From positions 1 to 64,000 of the forward strand of contig DYSN01000004.1 of NCBI GenBank assembly GCA_020718205.1: DNA of 64,000 bases. Direction: 5' to 3'. Position 1 is the stretch's first letter; each line of letters starts with the position of its first letter. Position numbers and translations under genes: made by a program. The notes below the pieces were generated by a model. That model worked only from the letters and a program-made list of their open reading frames with translations, did no database searches and was not told the DNA's origin. Origin of the DNA: Draconibacterium orientale (GTDB taxonomy: Bacteria; Bacteroidota; Bacteroidia; Bacteroidales; UBA12170). Below are positions 36,373 through 45,560 of this stretch, one piece after another.

Positions 36373-37239
36373 CTATTGTCCTAAATACGATTTGAGCAGC
36401 TTGCTTCGCGAGGGATGTTTGAGTCGGCGGATGGCTTTCTCCTTGATTTGACGCACACGTTCGCGTGTTAAATCGAATTTATCGCCTATCTCATCCAACG
36501 TTAAGCCGTGATTCATTCCTATTCCATAGTACAAATTTATCACTTCCCGCTCTTTCTCGGTGAGGGTGGAAAGGCTTCGTTCTATTTCTTTGAAGAGACT
36601 CTCCTTGAGAAGATTATCATCGGAAGTTGGGGTATCGTCGCTGGCTAAAAAATCGACCATGCTGGTATCGTCTTCGTAGGAGATAGGAGCATCGATACTT
36701 ACCGATCGGCTCGAGATTCGCATTGCAGCATTTATTTTGAGCTCAGAGGTATCCAAATGCTTGGCTATTTCTTCTTCACTTGGGGTGCGGTTATATTCTT
36801 GCTCAAGTTGCGAAATGGTTTTCTTTATTTTATTGATGGATCCCACCTGATTGAGAGGCAAGCGCACAATTCGCGATTGCTCGGCCAAAGCCTGCAGAAT
36901 AGATTGACGAATCCACCAAACAGCATAGGAAATAAATTTAAAACCTCTGGTTTCGTCGAAACGGCGGGCAGCTTTAATCAAACCCACATTCCCTTCGTTG
37001 ATTAAATCGGGAAGACTTAAACCCTGATTTTGGTATTGCTTTGACACAGAAACCACAAACCGAAGATTGGCTTTCACTAACCGATCTAATGCTAGTTCGT
37101 CGCCTTCTCTTATTTTTTGAGCAAGCATTACTTCCTCTTCGGCAGTAATGAGTTCTTCGCGACCAATATCTGTTAGATACTTGTCGAGCGAGGCATTTTC
37201 GCGATTGGTTATTGATTTATTTATTTTTAGCTGGCGCAT
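36373..37239 (-). CDS. rpoD: Primary RNA polymerase sigma factor (RpoD/SigA)
   Basis: A 288-residue sigma-70. Region 1.2 begins [16 protein letters not shown]. Region 2 has [20 protein letters not shown] and [17 protein letters not shown]. Region 3 is around [10 protein letters not shown], and region 4 ends [20 protein letters not shown] then [12 protein letters not shown]. Region 1.1 is absent and the protein is far shorter than E. coli sigma-70, as is usual for Bacteroidota, whose sigma recognises TTG/TAnnTTTG promoters. A likely autoregulated promoter with a 20-bp palindrome lies upstream. Confidence 0.96.
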   Translation of the reverse strand: MRQLKINKSITNRENASLDKYLTDIGREELITAEEEVMLAQKIREGDELALDRLVKANLRFVVSVSKQYQNQGLSLPDLINEGNVGLIKAARRFDETRGFKFISYAVWWIRQSILQALAEQSRIVRLPLNQVGSINKIKKTISQLEQEYNRTPSEEEIAKHLDTSELKINAAMRISSRSVSIDAPISYEDDTSMVDFLASDDTPTSDDNLLKESLFKEIERSLSTLTEKEREVINLYYGIGMNHGLTLDEIGDKFDLTRERVRQIKEKAIRRLKHPSRSKLLKSYLGQ

Positions 37240-37279
37240 GTTTTATTAATTTTTTTAGGGAAAATAATGACCCGATTAA

Positions 37280-37310
37280 CAAATATAGAAATTTGACGTC
37301 AAATTTCCAA
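37280..37310 (-). promoter_or_regulatory. rpoD promoter with palindrome-filled spacer
   Basis: On the minus strand TTG (37310-37308) is followed by a 20-base spacer and TATATTTG (37287-37280), a perfect TAnnTTTG. The spacer is GAAATTTGACGTCAAATTTC, a perfect 20-base palindrome with TGACGTCA at its centre. Start of transcription would be about 37 bases upstream of the rpoD ATG. A dimeric regulator bound there would occlude RNA polymerase. Confidence 0.8.
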
Positions 37311-37455
37311 AAATAGTTTAAGAGCATTTTGTTAAAAAACACCTAACCTTTTATCAAATGCCTTATGTATCAAGAACAGCAGCGAGAATTATATATTACA
37401 AATAAAATCTGGATTAAGCTTTTTTAACATGCTGGGGCTTCCACGGCTGGCAATT

Positions 37456-37491
37456 AAAAAAATACCTCCCAAAAAAAAGCTTTTGGGAGGC
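37456..37491 (-). terminator. Terminator downstream of the LVIVD lipoprotein gene
   Basis: On the minus strand CCTCCCAAAAGC and TTTTTTTTGGGAGG pair, followed by TATTTTTTT. It lies 23 bases past the stop at 37514. The remaining part of this 273-base gap holds only the rpoD promoter. Confidence 0.88.
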
Positions 37492-37513
37492 AAGCAAAAC
37501 TGATATCTATAAA

Positions 37514-38266
37514 TTAAAAAAGAATATTACTAATCAGGTTAATGTGATAAACATCGGATATTTCGTACTGGAACAGTCCGTCGGTGCCAATTAGAAACAT
37601 ATGACTTCCTCTGATAATAACATCGTAGGCGTCAATCCCCTGAATGGCAGACACCTGCACCGGGTACGACGGATTGGAATAATCGAAGATTTTGACTCCC
37701 GAAGTGCCGTTGCACACAAAAACAAAATTCTCGTAAAGACCAAGCCCCTTTGGTGAGCTCATATTCACACTCTTCAATAAAACAGGATTTGTTTTATTGG
37801 TGATGTCGAGAATATCAAGTCGGTTAACGCCATTGTTCCAATTGCAGGTGCTTGATGAGTTGAGCGTAACAAAAGCCAGAGAATCGTTGGCTACAACGGG
37901 GTCGCAGCTTGTAATATGCTCATAATAACTCATGTATTTAATATTCGACGGATTGGAGATATCATAGATATGCATGCCATTGACCGATCCGATAAATATA
38001 AAATCGTCGAGAGTAAAAACTGTTTCGATGCCAAAATCCACATTTACGGTGCTCAATAAGTCTGGCTGTGCAGAATTTGTAATGTCGTAAACTTTGAGCT
38101 GATATTCGTTTATTGCAAACAAATAATTGTCGGAAATACTAAATTTTGCCATACTTCCACCCTGGCCTGAGCCATCGGTGTTGGGAGTTTCGGTGCTGTC
38201 TGAACTCTTGGAACAAGAAAACAAAACACTGGCAAATGCCATTAAAATATATATTAACTTTTTCAT
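37514..38266 (-). CDS. LVIVD-repeat lipoprotein
   Basis: A 250-residue lipoprotein (start MKKLIYILMAF; lipobox VLFSC, then CSKSSDSTE). Repeats of the LVIVD beta-propeller-like type are seen as LKVYDITNSAQPDLLSTV, MHIYDISNPSNIKYMSYY, LDILDITNKTNPVLLKSV and VKIFDYSNPSYPVQVSAI. Such surface lipoproteins are abundant in Bacteroidota; the repeats probably bind ligands or partners, and no enzyme motif is visible. It starts 7 bases after the stop of a related gene and the two are a likely unit. Confidence 0.8.
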   Translation of the reverse strand: MKKLIYILMAFASVLFSCSKSSDSTETPNTDGSGQGGSMAKFSISDNYLFAINEYQLKVYDITNSAQPDLLSTVNVDFGIETVFTLDDFIFIGSVNGMHIYDISNPSNIKYMSYYEHITSCDPVVANDSLAFVTLNSSSTCNWNNGVNRLDILDITNKTNPVLLKSVNMSSPKGLGLYENFVFVCNGTSGVKIFDYSNPSYPVQVSAIQGIDAYDVIIRGSHMFLIGTDGLFQYEISDVYHINLISNILF

Positions 38267-38273
38267 AATCAGA

Positions 38274-38813
38274 CTATTCATAAAAATAATTATTATTAGT
38301 ATAACATTTGGGATCATCCAGATCCGCCTGAACCCAGTCTACCACATAACCTCTCGACAGATCCACACACTCAAAATAAGTTTGATAGGGAACATTGGGA
38401 GGGAACATACTGTTCACTACAGGATAAATATCAGCAATTCTGTTGGTAACAGCGGGAGCTTGAATATTCGAAATATCCACAGTAATTAAATCTTCATAAT
38501 TATCTGCGTAGAGCGAATTGCCTTTAATGGCAATATCGTGGTTTCCGTAAATTTTCAAAAAGCCAATTTTTTGAGGGCTTGCAGGATTGCTATTGTCGAA
38601 AACATGCACCCCAAGACCTATATCTCCCACAAAAATATAATTGTCTTTGATGTAAATCTTGCCTTGATTTTTTAATTCTCTGGCAGCTTCAAAACTTACG
38701 ATTTTAGCTTCTGCTTCAGAAACATAGACAGGCTTATAGCCTAAGATTTTTGTACTATTACTCCCGCTAAAAAAGAGAATAAACAAAAACATGAATAATA
38801 GGGATCGTTTCAT
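38274..38813 (-). CDS. Short LVIVD-repeat exported protein
   Basis: A 179-residue exported protein: signal helix LLFMFLFILFFSGSN without a convincing lipobox. Two to three LVIVD-like units follow (IYIKDNYIFVGDIGLGVHVF, DNSNPASPQKIGFLKI, LITVDISNIQAPAVTNRI). The layout resembles the N-terminal half of longer (about 400-residue) LVIVD proteins, with the downstream gene resembling the rest. The second gene has its own lipoprotein signal, so this is a gene pair rather than a simple frameshift. Function unknown. Confidence 0.7.
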   Translation of the reverse strand: MKRSLLFMFLFILFFSGSNSTKILGYKPVYVSEAEAKIVSFEAARELKNQGKIYIKDNYIFVGDIGLGVHVFDNSNPASPQKIGFLKIYGNHDIAIKGNSLYADNYEDLITVDISNIQAPAVTNRIADIYPVVNSMFPPNVPYQTYFECVDLSRGYVVDWVQADLDDPKCYTNNNYFYE

Positions 38814-38927
38814 AATATTTCGAATTTGAACTTTGTTTGTTTTTGATTTGACTTGTAAAGGTACACTATTAAGACAAAAAAGCTCAGATAAAGTTGTTTA
38901 CCTGAGCATAAAATATTTTAAATAAAC

Positions 38928-40124
38928 CTAAATTCTGCCGGGGTAAACTTTTAATGCTTCCTCGAGAATTTTCATACTTTGACGCAAGTCGCCGGTATTT
39001 AGAACATAAGAAATTCTTATTTCATCTTTTCCATATCCTTTTGTGCTATAAAAGCCACTGGCTGGGGCACACATAACTGTTTGATTTTCAAAAGCAAAAT
39101 CTTCGAGAAGCCATTGGCAGAAATGGTCGGAATCTTTTATCGGCAATTTTGCAACCACATAAAAAGCTCCTTTGGGGTTTGGACAGTAAGCACCTTCAAT
39201 TTTATTAATGGATTGAACCACCACATCGCGACGTTGAATATATTCATCAACAACTTCGGTAAAATAGCTTGCTGGGGTTTCCAATGCAGCCTCTGCTGCC
39301 ACTTGTCCGAAGCTTGGCGGACTTAGACGCGCTTGTGCAAATTTCATGGCGGTGGCCATTACCTGCTTGTTTTTGCTAATGAGGCATCCGATTCTAAAAC
39401 CACAGGCCGAATAACGTTTGGACACTGAGTCGATGAGAATGCTGTGCTGATCGAGCCCTTCGAGATTCATCACCGAATGGTGTTTTTCACCATCGTAAAC
39501 AAACTCCCGGTATACTTCGTCGGCTATGAGATAAAGGTCGTATTTAAGCGCAATTTGCTTCAACACTTCCAATTCTTCTTTCGAATACAAATACCCGGTG
39601 GGGTTGTTGGGATTGCAAACGATGATGGCTTTGGTTTTTTCGGTAACAGCTTTTTCGAATTCGGCAATTGGAGGAAGCGCAAACCCATTGCTGATATGGC
39701 TAAAAATCGGCTTCACCTTTACTCCTGCATTGGTGGCAAAACCGTTGTAATTGGCATAAAATGGCTCAGGGATGATGATTTCGTCGCCTTCGTCCATAAT
39801 GCTCTGAATGGCAAACAAAATGGCTTCGGAAGCTCCTGCTGTAATAATGATATCGGAGGCTGTTATGTCAATATTGTTTTTTTGATAATAGGTCGCCAGC
39901 TTGTCTCTATATTTCTGATTACCTGCAGAATGACTATATTCCACCACTTTCTCGGAATAATTTCTGATGGCCTCCATAGCCACTTCGGGGGTTTTAATGT
40001 CTGGTTGTCCTATATTAAGATGGAATACTTTAACCCCTCTTTTTTTGGCAGCTTCGGCAAATGGCACGAGCTTTCTGATGGGCGATTCGGGCATCAGTTT
40101 GCCTTTATTTGAAATTCCTGGCAT
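38928..40124 (-). CDS. Pyridoxal-phosphate-dependent aminotransferase (class I, AspC-like)
   Basis: A 398-residue fold-type I aminotransferase. VFHLNIGQPDIKTP near the N-terminus, VCNPNNPTGYLYSKEEL (PLP-ring Asn), LIADEVYREFVYDG (Asp and Tyr) and DSVSKRYSACGFRIGC with the Schiff-base lysine are all present. It probably transaminates aspartate or aromatic amino acids; substrate cannot be fixed from the sequence. Single gene, preceded by the terminator of the DUF1573 gene. Confidence 0.9.
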   Translation of the reverse strand: MPGISNKGKLMPESPIRKLVPFAEAAKKRGVKVFHLNIGQPDIKTPEVAMEAIRNYSEKVVEYSHSAGNQKYRDKLATYYQKNNIDITASDIIITAGASEAILFAIQSIMDEGDEIIIPEPFYANYNGFATNAGVKVKPIFSHISNGFALPPIAEFEKAVTEKTKAIIVCNPNNPTGYLYSKEELEVLKQIALKYDLYLIADEVYREFVYDGEKHHSVMNLEGLDQHSILIDSVSKRYSACGFRIGCLISKNKQVMATAMKFAQARLSPPSFGQVAAEAALETPASYFTEVVDEYIQRRDVVVQSINKIEGAYCPNPKGAFYVVAKLPIKDSDHFCQWLLEDFAFENQTVMCAPASGFYSTKGYGKDEIRISYVLNTGDLRQSMKILEEALKVYPGRI

Positions 40125-40145
40125 AATATAATTATTTGGTTAACT

Positions 40146-40178
40146 AAAAAAAATCCCGACGCTTTAAAAACGCCGGGA
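40146..40178 (-). terminator. Terminator of the DUF1573 gene
   Basis: On the minus strand CCCGGCG / CGTCGGG form a 7-bp stem (one G-U) around TTTTTAAAG, followed by eight T. Confidence 0.88.
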
Positions 40179-40218
40179 CAAATTTCCTATATTTTTTAAT
40201 ACCGTGGGCTGTAAAAAG

Positions 40219-40680
40219 CTATTTATTTATGGGAGACATCTCGCTATCTACGTTATTTGCGGGAATTGCGGAGGTTGGTTCGGGTATAACCTGACCTTTA
40301 ATTTTCAAAACAACATCGGTTACAGTGGCATTCGACGTAACAGTGATGGTTTTATTAAAGGAGCCTAATCTTTTGGTATCGTATTGTACGTTGATAGAAT
40401 CTGTCTGGCCAGGCATTAATGGTGTGCGTGACCATTTAGGAATGGTACAACCACATGACGATTTTACGCGGGATAAAATCAGTGGCTCTTTTCCATTATT
40501 GGAATAAACAAATGTGTAATTTCCATCGCCATTTTGATAGATAGTTCCGTAATCGTGTTCCGATTGTTCAAATGAAATGACAGGGGCATTTGGATTGGCA
40601 GGGGTCAATGTAGTTTCCTGAGACATGGCATTCCAACCAAAAGTCACGAGCAAAGCAAGTGAGAATAAAATCTTTTTCAT
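40219..40680 (-). CDS. DUF1573 exported protein
   Basis: A 153-residue protein with a signal peptide ending WNAMSQ and one DUF1573 immunoglobulin-like domain. Diagnostic features are ISFEQSEHDYGTIYQNG, YSNNGKEPLILSRVKSSCGCTIPKW (the SCGCT motif) and ITVTSNATVTDVVLKIKGQV. These small exported proteins are very common in Bacteroidota and are of unknown function. A -7-like TACTTTTG lies 40 bases upstream. Confidence 0.88.
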   Translation of the reverse strand: MKKILFSLALLVTFGWNAMSQETTLTPANPNAPVISFEQSEHDYGTIYQNGDGNYTFVYSNNGKEPLILSRVKSSCGCTIPKWSRTPLMPGQTDSINVQYDTKRLGSFNKTITVTSNATVTDVVLKIKGQVIPEPTSAIPANNVDSEMSPINK

Positions 40681-40718
40681 TTTGTAAACAGTTTTTTAGG
40701 ATTAATTAATTTTTTGAA

Positions 40719-40726
40719 CAAAAGTA
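40719..40726 (-). promoter_or_regulatory. -7 element of the DUF1573 gene promoter
   Basis: Minus-strand TACTTTTG matches TAnnTTTG. A -33 TTG at the proper 19-21 base distance is not clear (the nearest is 14 bases away), so the promoter may be activator-dependent or weak. The rest of the 318-base gap up to the GH92 pseudogene holds no gene; only a CACTG/CAGTG inverted pair near 40928 is seen. Confidence 0.5.
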
Positions 40727-40998
40727 TAAAATATGCAGCTCAACCATGAGATTGATTGAATATTTTAACATAAAAAACCGTGCCAAATCAAATTTGCAAC
40801 TCAATTTTGTTATCAATTTGGTGCTGCAAAAATTCCTATTCCATTCTAATTGAACTTGATTTACACAACGATACCTGTTTTTGTTTCACCTTTTTCGACA
40901 TTAAATGATTGGCAAAATATAAATACACTGCCAGGTGACAGTGATTTATTGCCCTGCGGTAGGTTAAGTTTTTAATCTATTGAAGAAAAAATACTGCA

Positions 40999-43286
40999 CT
41001 ATTTCGATTTTTTCATGACAAAAACCAGCTCTCCGCCTAGGGTAAATTCCTTGAAATTTAGACTATTGTCTTTAATTTCCTTTCCATTCCATTCCATTGA
41101 GTGTTATCTTTTTAATAAAGACATTCTCTTCAGATTGATTCAGAACTATAATTTTTAAAACGTTTCCATTTTCAAAATTCAGGGTTGCATTCTTTATTAA
41201 AGGACTCCCTATGGCATATTCGTTGGAGCCCGGAATCACAGGGTAAAAACCCAATGCGCTGAACACATATCAGGCACTCATTTGTCCGGCATCATCGTTT
41301 CCACAAACGCCATCGGGGCCAACACCATACATGGTATTCATTATTATTCTCACCCGTTGCCGGGTTTTCAAGGGATGATGGGTCCAATTGTAGAGATACG
41401 GAATGTGATGTCCAGGCTCATTTCCATGCACATAATTTCCAATAATTCCATCGCGGGTAATGTCTTCGTTTTGCTCTATGTGCTCGTCGGATATTTCGGT
41501 GGTGAAAATTCTGTCTAAATGCTCAGAAAACTGATCCTTCCCCCCCCATCATTTCTATCATATGCGGAATATTCTGTGGAACATATAATCCATAGTTCCA
41601 GGCATTTCCTTCAATAAATCCCTGGCCGTGGGTATTTATTGTGTCAAAGTCTTTTCGCCATTCGCCATTGGCTAAGCGAGGGCGCATGTAACCAATTTGT
41701 TCATCATACACATTTAAATAATTCTCAGCTCTTTTCAGATACTCGGTTCTCAGACTTTCTTGACCACCCATCTGAGCAATTTGAGCAATACACCAATCGT
41801 CGCAGGCATATTCCAGCGTTTTTGAAACTGATGAACCACTTAAATCCTCGGCCACATAACCCCGATATAGGAATCAATTCCATCGTAATAACCTACCGTA
41901 GAAGTATTTACACAAGCTTGCAGAGCTCTTTTGGGATCAATATTGGTGGTTCCCTTAACCATAGCATCCGAAATTACCGAAACAGAATGATAACCCACCA
42001 TGCACCAGTTTTCGTTGGCATAATGGCTCCAAACCGGTAACATTTTGTGCACACTTTGATCGTGATGGGCCACCATGGAATGAATCATATCGTTGTTTCT
42101 GGACGGCTGAATGAGATTAAACAGCGGATGCAAAGCCCTGTAAGTGTCCCATAGTGAGAAAATTGTGTAGTTGGCAAATCCTTCCGACTGATGAATATTC
42201 TGATCCAGACCCCGGTATTGCCCGTCCACATCTTCGTAGAGAATGGGGCTTAAAAATGTGTGGTACAATGCGGTATAGAAAGTTTGCATTTGCCCGGGAG
42301 TCATCATTTCAACCTAAATTTTACTGAGCTCTTTATTCCATTTTTCTTTGGCTTCGGCAACCACCAGATCGAAATTCCAATGGGGAATTTCGGAGCGAAG
42401 ATTTTTCAATGCTCCGGCAGTGCTGGTATTCGATAATGACACTTTAACCATAAGAGGCGATTGGCTTTTTACATCAAAGTAGAACCGGCATCTCAGGTCA
42501 TGGCCTGCCATTTCGGGGAAATTTCTCGATTCATTGAACTTTCTGTAGAACCCGTTATACTTCATTTGGTCATATCTTTTATAGCCATATTCTTTCATTG
42601 GAGCCGAAAATTCTATGGCAAAATAAACCGTTTTCGTTCCGGCCCAGCCCGATGTTTGGCGATAGCCTGTTATGAGTGAATCGTTTTCCACCCTAATAAA
42701 GATCCAGACGTTTTTTCCTTCGTAGTTATATATATTCGAAATCAAATCGAGAATAATATGGACTCTTGGGTTTTTAAAAAACGTATATCGATGAAAACCA
42801 ACTCTTTCCGAAGTTGTTAGCTCGGCCAAAATACTATCTTCGGCCAAAAGAACCGAGTAGTAACCCGGACTGGCTTTTTCAGTTTTATGAGAGAATCGCG
42901 AAACAAATCCAGTTTCCGGATTGAGCTGGGTTCCTGGCTCCAATTGCAATTCCCCTGTGGTTGGCATGATTAAAATATCGCCCAAATCGCTGTGACCCGT
43001 TCCATTGAAATGCGTATGCGCAAAGCCAAAAATAGTACTGTCGTCGTATAGATAGCCCGAACAATATTTGTACGTGTCCTTATTGTAAGATCCATCTGCG
43101 TTAAACATGGGTTGCCGGTTGGTTTCCGGACTTAGCTGCACCATTCCAAAGGGAACTGTGGCACCGGGATAAACATGACCCATGCTTTGGATTCCAATAA
43201 ATGGATCGACAAAATGGGTAAAGTCGTGTTGAGAAAAGGATTGACCGATTATGAAAATAAAGAATAGAATAAAAATTTTTTTATGA
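40999..43286 (-). pseudogene. Decayed GH92 alpha-1,2-mannosidase
   Basis: Joined across its lesions the segment encodes a complete GH92 protein: VDPFIGIQSMGHVYPGATVP near the N-terminus, SVSKTLEYACDDWCIAQ, GNEPGHHIPYLYNW, GNDDAGQMSA then YVFSALGFYPV, and a terminal FTLGGELVFVM. Lesions, 5' to 3': no start codon ahead of the signal peptide (CATCATAAAAAA where ATG would be); in-frame TAG at 42314-42316; frameshift in a 4-G run (41860-41863); frameshift in an 8-G run (41540-41547); TGA replacing the conserved Trp at 41270-41272; and two extra AATGG units (41084-41098), +10 bases. Neighbouring genes are intact, so this is true gene decay rather than poor sequence quality. Confidence 0.93.
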
Positions 43287-43394
43287 TGGCTTTTGTTGTG
43301 TTTAAGCTGGTAAAAATATGAATTGATATGGCAACAAAGGCCATTAATGCTAAGAAATAGTTATTTTTGGGGGGCGCAATTAAATTCAATAGCC

Positions 43395-44114
43395 ATGATG
43401 CAAGAAAAATACATTCAATCGTTTGAAGATTATCACCGCATTATTCAAGAGCACAAAAAAGACTGGCGAAACTGGTTTTACAGAGGCGAAAGCCGCATTT
43501 ATCATAAACTGGTACCCAAAGCAGGCCGACCACACTACTTAGAGAAAAACGTGAACGATGAGGATGTTTTTGAGCGGTGGATCCGCCATGCGGTGTCCTA
43601 TTTGGAAACTCCAATGGAAAATAAATGGGATTTGCTGTCCATTGCAGCCCATCACGGACTGGCAACGCGGTTATTGGACTGGACCTTCAACCCCATGATT
43701 GCAGCCTTTTTTGCAGTGAGCCTTCCGTTCGATGCCGATGAAACAGAAACCCAGTGTGTTATATATTCCCATTATTCCGATCGTCCATTTTTCGACATCA
43801 AGAAATACCCCGATCCTTTTAATATCTCCGACAAAAACATAATCAACCACAAAGTTTTTCGGTTTTCTCCCCGAAGCATAGTTCAGCGCATCATGCGGCA
43901 GGGAGCTATTTTTACCATTCATTTTCCGCCTTCCTGCTCATTGGACGAGTGTTTATCAGATGGCGACAGGTTAGAGAAAATTATTATCGACAAGGCATAT
44001 CAAAAACAATTTAGCATCGACTTATCGCATTATGGAATCAATAAAATGAGCATGTTTCCAGATTTGGATGGCCTATCGAGACATATTAACTGGTCGTCGC
44101 TGAATTTGTATTAA
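43395..44114 (+). CDS. FRG-domain protein
   Basis: A 239-residue cytoplasmic protein starting at MMQEKYIQSFEDY. A -7-like TATTTTTG at 43362-43369 supports this start over the ATG at 43323. FRG-domain motifs are WRNWFYRGESRIYHKLVPKA and the strongly typical SIAAHHGLATRLLDWTFNP followed by IAAFFAV. The family has no established activity, though members often occur near mobile or defence genes in other genomes. Here it is a single gene divergent from the dead GH92 gene, with no other defence gene nearby. The 172 bases after it contain no gene. Confidence 0.85.
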   Translation: MMQEKYIQSFEDYHRIIQEHKKDWRNWFYRGESRIYHKLVPKAGRPHYLEKNVNDEDVFERWIRHAVSYLETPMENKWDLLSIAAHHGLATRLLDWTFNPMIAAFFAVSLPFDADETETQCVIYSHYSDRPFFDIKKYPDPFNISDKNIINHKVFRFSPRSIVQRIMRQGAIFTIHFPPSCSLDECLSDGDRLEKIIIDKAYQKQFSIDLSHYGINKMSMFPDLDGLSRHINWSSLNLY

Positions 44115-44252
44115 ATATGGAAAATTAATATGTAAGCTCCTGTTTTTATGATAAAAACCTAAAGACTACTTACAGATACAGCTATTGTAAGGCTTTGAAT
44201 ATATATTGGTAATCAAAATAGCTCAGCCATGGCCCTTGAAATGATTAAATCG

Positions 44253-44286
44253 AAAAAGCATCAGCCGAATTTCGACTGATGCTTTT
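44253..44286 (-). terminator. Terminator downstream of tRNA-Leu
   Basis: On the minus strand AAGCATCAG / CTGATGCTT form a 9-bp stem around an 11-base loop, followed by TTTTCG. It begins a few bases past the tRNA 3' end. Confidence 0.85.
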
Positions 44287-44287
44287 G

Positions 44288-44371
44288 TACCCAAGGCCGG
44301 GATCGAACCGGCACGAGTTTAACCTCATTGGTGTTTGAGACCAACGCGTCTACCAATTCCGCCACTTGGGC
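44288..44371 (-). tRNA. tRNA-Leu (anticodon CAA)
   Basis: An 84-nt class II tRNA. Acceptor arms GCCCAAG and CTTGGGT pair, with a G1-U72 wobble and A73 discriminator. The D-arm is GGCGGAATTGGTAGACGC. The anticodon stem TTGGT/ACCAA encloses CTCAAAC, giving CAA. A long variable arm follows (around TGAGGTTAAACTCG), then a T-arm with GGTTCGATCCC. CCA is not encoded. It reads UUG leucine codons. Confidence 0.96.
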
Positions 44372-44535
44372 ATTGCTTTTCTGTTTGGAAAATCCAAACC
44401 GGACGGCTTGTTTAGAGCGGTGCAAATATACGCACTTTTTCCAATGTGAAACCAAAAAATTCATACTTTTAGTAATTAGCTGATTTGCAATGCAAAACCA
44501 CAGCCAAAAATATAGTTCCCCCTAATAAAGAATAT

Positions 44536-44566
44536 TTGGCAATAACAAAAAATAGGGTTACTTTTG
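44536..44566 (+). promoter_or_regulatory. Promoter of the prs-rplY-pth operon
   Basis: TTG at 44536-44538, a 20-base spacer and TACTTTTG at 44559-44566. Transcription would start about 30 bases upstream of the prs ATG (44600). Confidence 0.78.
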
Positions 44567-44599
44567 CCGCAAAATTCAAGAACAAAAACCGACAAACCA

Positions 44600-45541
44600 A
44601 TGTCAGAAAAAGTAACAATTTTCGCAGGTAGAGCTACCATGTATCTGGCAGAGAAAATAGCCGGTGAATATGGTCAAAAGCTTGGAAAAGTAACGACAGC
44701 TGTTTTCAATGACGGAGAATTTCAGCCCAGCTACGATGAAACAATCCGCGGAAATACTGTTTTTATTGTTCAAAGTACCTTCGCACCTTCCGAAAATTTA
44801 ATGGAGCTTCTCCTACTCATCGATGCGGCCAAAAGAGCATCGGCGAAAAAAGTTGTTGCGGTAATCCCCTACTTCGGTTTTGCCCGTCAGGATAGAAAAG
44901 ACAAGCCCAGAGTTTCCATTGGCGCCAAGCTCATTACCAACCTTTTGGTGGCTGCTGGTGTCGACAGAATTGTTACCATGGATCTTCACTCCGACCAAAT
45001 TCAGGGGTTTGTTGATTTGCCTATGGATCACCTGTATGCATCTTCAATTTTTATCCCCTATTTAAACACCTTAAAACTACCCAATTTGGTGATGGCTTCG
45101 CCCGATACCGGAGGCGCCAAAAGAGCTGCTGCTTATGCCAAATTTCTGAATACCGATTTGGTTATCTGTTTTAAACAGCGGAAAAAAGCCGGGGTTATAG
45201 AATCCATGCAGGTTATTGGCGACGTGAAAGACAAAGACATTGTTCTGGTTGACGATATTATCGACTCGGGAGGAACCATTACCACCGCCTCCAATTTAAT
45301 GATGGAACAAGGAGCTCGCAGCGTGAGAGCCGTGTGTACACATGCCGTTTTCTCCAATAACGCCATCGCCAAACTCGAAAATTCGAGCCTTAAGGAAGTT
45401 ATTGTAAGCGATACCATTCCTCAACCCGGCAGCGAAAAAATAACCGTTCTGTCCACAGCAGGCATCTTTGCCGATGTAATTGACAGAATCCATAATTTTG
45501 AATCCATTAGTGACCATTTTCAGTTCACTACTATTTTATAA
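44600..45541 (+). CDS. prs: Ribose-phosphate pyrophosphokinase
   Basis: A 313-residue PRPP synthetase starting at MSEKVTIFAGRATMYLAEK; the upstream ATG-less extension is non-conserved and overlaps the promoter. Motifs: VFNDGEFQPSYDETIRG, the flexible loop and ATP site PYFGFARQDRKDKPR, the metal site MDLHSDQIQGF, and the PRPP loop VLVDDIIDSGGTITT. It makes PRPP from ribose-5-phosphate and ATP for nucleotides, His and Trp. It heads the widely conserved prs-rplY-pth order, with 19 bases before rplY. Confidence 0.97.
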   Translation: MSEKVTIFAGRATMYLAEKIAGEYGQKLGKVTTAVFNDGEFQPSYDETIRGNTVFIVQSTFAPSENLMELLLLIDAAKRASAKKVVAVIPYFGFARQDRKDKPRVSIGAKLITNLLVAAGVDRIVTMDLHSDQIQGFVDLPMDHLYASSIFIPYLNTLKLPNLVMASPDTGGAKRAAAYAKFLNTDLVICFKQRKKAGVIESMQVIGDVKDKDIVLVDDIIDSGGTITTASNLMMEQGARSVRAVCTHAVFSNNAIAKLENSSLKEVIVSDTIPQPGSEKITVLSTAGIFADVIDRIHNFESISDHFQFTTIL

Positions 45542-45560
45542 ACTAAATAATTAATTAACA

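Noticed and set aside
37288-37307. Palindrome upstream of rpoD read as a terminator
   Set aside because: There is no T-tract after the dyad on either strand, the centre has no loop, and it fits exactly between promoter boxes.
40928-40945. CACTG/CAGTG inverted pair in the 318-base gap
   Set aside because: The stem is only five bases with no T-tract or nearby promoter box, so chance is a sufficient explanation.
41270-41272. TGA in place of a conserved Trp in the GH92 gene as a sign of TGA recoding (Trp or Sec)
   Set aside because: Other genes in the window end normally with TGA (for example the exonuclease at 45-47), and the GH92 frame carries five further lesions, so this is a nonsense mutation.
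41282-41518. Plus-strand open frame of 78 codons within the GH92 region
   Set aside because: It is antisense to a segment that, read on the minus strand after frameshift correction, encodes conserved GH92 sequence.
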